NCBI RefSeq assembly: GCF_010389155.1
Contig: NC_057762.1
Span: 5,753,513 to 5,817,512 of the forward strand
Source of the DNA: Erigeron canadensis
Lineage: Eukaryota > Streptophyta > Magnoliopsida > Asterales > Asteraceae
Direction of reading: 5' to 3'
Length of the DNA stretch: 64,000 nt
Shown: positions 58,367 through 64,000 of the stretch, piece by piece
How positions within the stretch are numbered: position 1 is the stretch's first letter
How the letters are laid out: every line of letters starts with the position of its first letter
Notes under the pieces: model-generated
The model's database searches: none
The model's input: the letters and a program-made list of their open reading frames with translations, nothing else
What the model was told of the DNA's origin: nothing
Program-made: the position numbers and the translations under genes

Positions 58367-58960
58367 TTACAAAAGTAGAAAACCTCGCCGAACAAAACTC
58401 CTTTCATCTAAAACACGACTCTTTGGCCATCGGATCCTTTTCAAATGCCGATGGATGTTGGTACTTGGTACATCTTCATAATCTGTACAAAACATAAGAG
58501 GCAGTAGATTAAAAAGAGAACACTCACATGGTTGCAAACAAATGTACAAACCAACCACAAAGAAAATAAGGAATGAACATGAAGTAAATCTTTAACTAAC
58601 CACCTAAAGTAACATCGAGAATACAGATTCCAACAATCGTCTCTTAACACTGAAAAACGTTATAATACTCAGACATTCACGTAAAAATTAAATGATACCC
58701 CTAATAAAGATAGATAAGCACATGGATAGAAGCTACATAACGAACCCAAGTCAGACATATACTACATATCCAAACTAAAGAAAAGAGAACAGTAGTAGTA
58801 GCAAACTCGAATAAGTGGATTTGATTAAAGGGTACTTAAAAAATAAAAACAAAAATATTGGGTGTATACCTTCGATAAGAGTTTGATCAACACCATGTAC
58901 GGTGTATTATTCCTCAAATCATCAACATCAATCCCATGATTTCCATCAGAAAAGAAGCTT
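58367..58960 (-). other. Exon-like frames of an unidentified gene or remnant
   Basis: Minus strand: 58960-58869 reads MFASSFFSDGNHGIDVDDLR, then NNTPYMVLIKLLSK, and ends at a good GT donor. At 58484-58367 an AG acceptor is followed by YEDVPSTNIHRHLKRIRWPK and SRVLDERSFVRRGFLLL with a stop. Joining them directly puts the second exon in another frame, which gives only a short tail. Both segments have coding-like composition. I recognise no family, and a pseudogene or missing intermediate exon is possible. Confidence 0.25.
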
Positions 58961-59793
58961 GAAGCAAACATGAGATACAATATTAGCCATTATAGTTAAA
59001 CCAATAACCAAACTCAAATACACCCAAAAAGATATAATACCCTGGTTAAGTTCACTGGCATTAAACAATTTTAACCTAGATGGGGATAAGAGTTAATCAG
59101 TGTTATAATCATGGCTAAATGTTAGCTCCGGACTCGCTTATCCATTGCTACCTTTATTAATATATATTCCGCTATATATAAAGAGAAATGCATTATGGGT
59201 ACCAAGTGAATTTATGGAATTGAAAATGTATGCGGTATACTGGTAGCAATGAGGATAATGGGAGCCCGGGTAGTGCAGTTCAATCGTCCAAGCCCAAGAT
59301 GGAACTAAATGGATTTGTTTGGTTCGAGCAAGTGACAAAAGACTTCTGTCATTTTATTTATTTATGTATGAAATTTGTTTTCCTGTATCGAACTTTTCAA
59401 TTGTTGTAGTTTTTATCTCCTTATTTGTAGTATAGTGGGTCCTTCTTTGTATCCACTATATATATATATATATATCAATATTTGCAAATAAACGAGAGGT
59501 AGTTTTTATGGCTTTTAGATAAGTTTTTATGGCTTTTAGATAAAGAATTGTGTGATAATTTATCTCATCATGTGAGTTAAATTATTGGGTCTATGCTAGC
59601 TCAACCATGGCACGTTGGGTGGCGTTTTTAGACACGATTCTCTGACCGTAGTGGTGTATCTGTATCTTCTGTTGGAAATCGCAGCCCTACGGTTTCATTT
59701 GGTGGTGAACTTGTATCCAAATGAGTCGTAGATCTATCCTTTTATTTATTGTTTCATGTGAACCGGTGATTCGGGGTCTTTTCGCCTATCATT

Positions 59794-59805
59794 TGGTATC
59801 AGAGC
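59794..59805 (+). other. Primer-binding site (initiator tRNA-Met)
   Basis: TGGTATCAGAGC, two bases after the end of the 5' LTR. It is the standard plant retrotransposon primer site, complementary to the 3' end of initiator tRNA-Met. Confidence 0.85.
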
Positions 59806-60226
59806 CTGAAGTTCTTGGGTTGCTGCTCTATGAAGCTATTCGAATGGTGCGGTTGTATTTCGAGTAAATTCATACATGTTCTTCAAAGTTTGAGGACAAA
59901 CTTTTCTGTAGACTGAGAGAATGATAGCAATGAGTATAATGGGAGCCCGGGTAGTGCAGTTCAATTGTCCAAGCCCAAGATGGAACTAAATGGATTTGTT
60001 TGGTTCGAGCAAGTGACAAAAGACTTCTGCCATTTTATTTATTTATGTATGAAATTTGTTTTCCTGTATTGAACTTTTCAATTGTGGTAGTTTTTATCTC
60101 CTTATTTGTAGCATAGTGGGTCCTTCTTTGTATCCACTATATATATCAATATTTTCAAATAAACGAGAGGCAGTTTTTATGGCTTTTAGATAAAGAATTG
60201 TGTGATAATTTATCTCATCATGTAAG

Positions 60227-62319
60227 TGATCGATGTCGTTGGACCAATCAAATATATAAACTAAATACCTATAACTAATATGGGTAAGTCGAGTATCGTA
60301 TCCACAGGGAATCAAGGGAAAGTGTTAAACAAGTTTACAAAGTTGATTAAACTAGACATAAACTTAAAATTGATTGATTGATTGGTTTGATTAACAACTA
60401 AAAGTGATTAAAGACTTAACAAAATAACTCAATTAAATAAAGTAGACCATTCTCATGCTTCAAATTATGTTTTCAAATATGTAATCTAACTTATACTCAT
60501 TGGAAATCACATAGACATGATTAGTTATAACGTTTGGATTGAATGAATTCAAGAACTAGACTAATCGGTTGTGATGATTCACGATAACGAAAACCGGGGA
60601 ATTGACACAATTAGACTTCTAATTCATTGAAGTAAAACTACAAGTTCATGAGAGATTCTTTCAATAATCCATGATAAACAATAATTTGAAATCAAAAAAT
60701 AGATGAATTTCATTCAAAGTCATAAACAAGTAATCATTCAAATAATCCAAACAACATTAGATGTAAAAGACTAATGAGAATTAAACATCTAATCCAATAT
60801 GAGTATAGGAAAGATTGAACATAAATGTCTTACATAATTGTTCACATGAGAATGATCAATAGAAAACCTAGCCTATCATCTTCATCATTGAATCTTCAAT
60901 TTGGATTGTCATCTCCATGAATTTGTGATTTGATGATGAAATTGGGGTGTTGGGAATGTTAGGAACTGCTCCAGGGATGAGAAAATATGTGTTGTAACTT
61001 CCACAAGTCGTCCTTTGAATGATATAAACTGAACTTGAATTAAAACCATAAAATTTGGAATTTTGGTTCAGCAACTGGCGTAACCTACTACCCCCCTGGG
61101 CGTAAGTTACGCCCCTTGAATTTTCAACTGGCGTAACCTACTGCCAAGTCTGGCGTAAGTTACGCCCTTTGTAATTTCAGAATTCCAGATTTTTGCTTCT
61201 TGGTTCCTTGACTCGTTTCTTGATTCAATTAGCTCCATTTCATCACCTAGTGCCTGAAACACTTAACAAACATAAAGGTACCCCTAATCGTCTATTAAGC
61301 TTCACAAAAAAACTTGATTTTACATCTTGAAATCATGCATTCTAGGCGTTTATCACATTCCCCAACTTAACTCTTTTCGTCCCGAAAAGACATTCATCAT
61401 GTGTCAAAGCTAATTTACAATCCTATAATACTTCCTATCATCAAAGAAACACCATATAAGAATTATATCAACTATACATACTTGTAAAACTCAATCTTCA
61501 AGCAACCTTCAAAGTACACTTGGGCAAAACTAAGCAATGCAAACCAAACTACATAACACAACCAACTCATGAGACTTACACCTATCAAAAGATTTACGAC
61601 TAGCAAATAGAAATATATAAATGTGCAATTAAACCTAATAAACCTCAAATTCGTCACAATACATGCATCACACTCTCACAATGTGCACTCCCCTCGGTTC
61701 ATATTTGAGTGAATTAGCAAAAGATGTGCCAATATATATATATATATATATGAAGCTCTCAACTCATTATTGCACACTAAAAGTCATAGGTTAGTACACA
61801 AATCGAATCAAGACCTCATAACTCAAACTATTACTTCGGTATTCATACAAGATTGATGGAATGAAACACGGTAATGATTCTCAGTTGGCGATTTACTAGA
61901 ATGATTTTGGAACAATTCACTTTTGGTTCTTTTGGATCAACTTACATGGATAATTGAATTGGATTTCACTTATGACCATATACTTTGACTTTCTTAACCG
62001 GATTTTTCAATTTGACTTCAATTTGTTCTTTCTTTCGATTCATCATCATAAACAACACAACTTTGAACTATTAACGGATTTCATGACGAAGTGAAGTGAA
62101 CTATGGAGTGATTTGTATGATTGTTTTATGGATCGTCGACGAGGCGTTTTTCTCATGAAATTGAAGGATATAACGGATAAATAAGTGTGATACATGCATT
62201 ATGACTCACAATTGGCATATTACCCTTATTTGCACATTTCTATGTTTTTACTTGCTAGCAACTCTATCAAGCGGCTTATAAATCAATCATGTCATGCAAT
62301 TTAGCCTACACTACCTAGC
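60227..62319 (-). mobile_element. LTR and adjoining internal end of a Ty3/gypsy-like element, nested
   Basis: On the minus strand the LTR runs from TGATAAACGCC (61355) to CATCGATCA (60227), preceded by the purine-rich AAGTTGGGGAATG that normally primes plus-strand synthesis. So 61356-62319 is the 3' internal region and 60227-61355 the 3' LTR. The other LTR and all coding sequence are missing, together with about 130 bp of the host LTR, as if removed by one deletion. The LTR has four GGCGTAAC/GGCGTAAGTTACGCC sites at 61078-61166. Confidence 0.65.
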
Positions 62320-62411
62320 TCAACTTTGTATCCAAATGAGTCGTAGATCTATTCTTTTATTTATTGTTTCATGTGAACCAGTGATTCATGGTCTTTTCAC
62401 CTATCATATAC

Positions 62412-63473
62412 CTCCTGAACCAAAGTACTTCACCTAATCTGCGAAATTTGTCTTAGCATAGACATCGTTTTAATTAGAGATTAACAAAGTATTCAACTTG
62501 TGAAGTCCCTCACTCGATGGTTTAACCCACAAGTGTAGAATAACAAGTCAAGTAATCATTAGAGATGACTAGTATTAAACGTCAAGTAAGCACTAGATTG
62601 GACTAGTATTACGATTAATATAAATGCAAGAATATATAACGTAATACGTACTTAAGCAATATAAAGATAAGCAAATAAGTAAATGGTGAGACACAATTCA
62701 AGTGTATTTTATTTATTGATGTTAAATAAAATACAAGGTTGTTGCGGAACAAGATATTACAAAGTAAGTATCTAAACAACCTATGAATTACAAGTGATCT
62801 AATCTTTGCTAAATAAACTCTTTGATCGAAATACTTAAAGTTGTGAAGTATGACTGTTTAGATCGAGAGTATTTGAGCAAAGGTATCAAATTGAAAAAGT
62901 ATGTAATTTGGACGAGGAAGTGACTTGGTATTTATAGGCAAAAAAAAATAAATATAATATTCTTTTTGCCGTACAAATATGCTTACATGCATTTAAGGAA
63001 ATTACATTAATTCCTTAAAAGCATTGATTAAAGTACAAGAATAAAGTCACATGATAGTGACTTGTCTTCTAATTAACCAACCACCTTTACATGCGTGTAA
63101 GGCTTTTAACAAAAGACAAATGGATTGTCCGGTTAAAGGCATGTAAAGGCATAAAGTCAATTCCTCGTAATCAGTGTTCAGACTTGTAAGGTCTAGAACA
63201 CTGACAAGGACTCCAGTCTGGAGATCTGGTAAGTCTTCCAGTGAGCTCCGCTATTTGTCAGACTTCTTTCTTCAGACTTCAGTCTTTGACTTCAGTGAGA
63301 ATGTTCTTCAGTGGAAAGATCTTGACTGAAGTGAAGTCCAGTGAACAAATCTGGTGGAATCCAGATTTCTATACAAGTAAGTTGTTCACTGGTCTTCACA
63401 TAATTTCTGGACAAATCTTCAGAGGGCTCCAGTAGTTACGTCTGGAGCGAGTCCAGTAAATCTGGACCTAACA
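62412..63473 (-). mobile_element. Probable LTR of a Copia (SIRE-type) element
   Basis: On the minus strand it would start TGTTAGGTCCAGATTTACTG at 63473, directly after a purine-rich AAATATGGGGAAT. The other end is uncertain and may lie anywhere down to about 62412. CCAGT/ACTGG and CTCCAGTCTGGAG motifs recur at 63205-63470. Confidence 0.45.
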
Positions 63474-63755
63474 AATTCCCCATATTTGTTTAGAAATTAT
63501 GCAAAGATTTTCAAGCTTTTATCTATACAAGTTTGTGCTTGAAGAATCCTTGAAAAATTTGACTAAGTCTAATTTAAATTTCTGGAGAGCCACTTTATAG
63601 ATCATCAGTGTTCCCAGTTTGTACATTTTAATTTCTAGACTTAATCTGGATAAGGACTTGTAAAAAAATAGGAATTGCAACTTATATTTACAGACATCAA
63701 CTGGAGGAAAGTTACAATTTTATCAACATTAAAATAAATACAAGTACAATATCAG

Positions 63756-64000
63756 AGTCAGGCCTATTTCTTTTCAGCATGCCCAGCTGGCTGTTTAGTG
63801 GCCTTCCTCTTTACACCTGGAAATGAAGACGAAGTAAGAGAAGTCCTTAAGCCTAGCTCCATCTCCATCAACTCCTTCCTCATCCATTCCTTGCCAATCC
63901 TCTTCATAAAGTATTTCACATCCTGGGAGACATCTTTACCCCTGAATGAAAGCCCAATCTCTCTTAACTCTGACCACTTAAAAGCCCTGATTGAGGTATC
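63756..64000 (-). CDS. C-terminal part of a probable retrotransposon protein (runs off the window)
   Basis: The minus-strand frame is open from the window edge to a TAG at about 63760, roughly 80 codons: KWSELREIGLSFRGKD, KYFMKRIGKEWMRKELMEME and a basic tail GVKRKATKQPAGHAEKK. It lies just inside the probable Copia 3' LTR, so it is likely the end of an element-encoded gag-like or extra protein. I do not recognise a domain. Confidence 0.4.

Larger units (their letters stand above)
59241..62406 (+). mobile_element. Miniature LTR retrotransposon split by a second LTR element
   Basis: 5' LTR 59241-59791 (TGGTAGC...CTATCA), primer-binding site TGGTATCAGAGC at 59794 (complementary to initiator tRNA-Met), an internal region of only about 130 bp ending in a purine-rich stretch, then a 3' LTR starting TGATAGC at 59922 and ending CTATCA at 62406. 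The whole is flanked by a perfect 5-bp duplication TATAC (59236-59240, 62407-62411). The 3' LTR is interrupted at 60226 by a second element and resumes near 62320, having lost about 130 bp. It has no coding sequence, as in TRIM-type or internally deleted elements. Confidence 0.85.

Noticed and set aside
1..64000. CRISPR arrays, bacterial operons, riboswitches
   Set aside because: The window is a plant nuclear region. No regularly spaced repeats with unique spacers were seen; the iterated palindromes in LTRs are irregularly spaced.

Overview
The window is nuclear DNA of a flowering plant. Genes are spliced with GT-AG introns, they sit in AT-rich sequence full of transposable-element debris, and a block of plant mitochondrial DNA is embedded in it. 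SAG101-type genes are known from eudicots but not from monocots, so a eudicot is likely. The style of the LTR elements suggests Asteraceae, but I could not test that.

Layout. 1-9.7 kb holds the end of an LTR, SINE pieces, a broken mTERF-like gene (1.5-2.6 kb, +), a matrix metalloproteinase gene (4.1-5.0 kb, -), a two-exon AN1 zinc-finger gene of the SAP11/12 type (6.7-7.5 kb, -) and several MITEs, one of them an almost perfect 391-bp foldback. 9.7-12.2 kb is a nested transposon: a hAT-like element with an 8-bp target duplication carrying a 1.64-kb solo LTR with its own 5-bp duplication. 12-18 kb is repeats only. 18.1-19.6 kb is an intronless U-box/ARM ubiquitin ligase gene (+). 20-23 kb contains a dispersed duplication, one copy of which carries a MITE missing from the other.

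23.4-39.3 kb is the most interesting gene block: three tandem, same-strand, intact SAG101-like genes (EDS1/PAD4/SAG101 family, plant immunity). All three have the same three-exon structure, starting with a 14-nt first exon, but they differ at the lipase nucleophile position. A decayed PIF/Harbinger transposon (25.8-27.9 kb) lies just upstream of the first gene.

41.2-45.5 kb is a nuclear insertion of mitochondrial DNA with an open nad6 frame and a trnK(UUU) copy. 46.0-47.8 kb is a broken UGT73-type glycosyltransferase interrupted by a MITE. 48.5-55.9 kb is a complete 17-exon PIG-N (GPI ethanolamine phosphate transferase 1) gene on the minus strand; I reconstructed all its exons. Its 1.9-kb tenth intron carries a hAT-like insertion and palindromic tandem repeats.

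56-64 kb is transposon territory: a Helitron-like element, a SINE, a MITE, a miniature LTR element (59.2-62.4 kb, 5-bp duplication TATAC) split by part of a second LTR element, and the end of a probable Copia element running off the window.

The functional genes do not form one pathway. The SAG101 array (TIR-type immune-receptor signalling), the U-box ligase, the SAP protein and the metalloproteinase are all stress or defence types. PIG-N makes GPI anchors in the ER. The best candidates for something new are the divergence of the three SAG101 paralogues and the presence, in three unrelated LTRs, of family-specific iterated palindromes; in one LTR these lie directly upstream of a TATA box.
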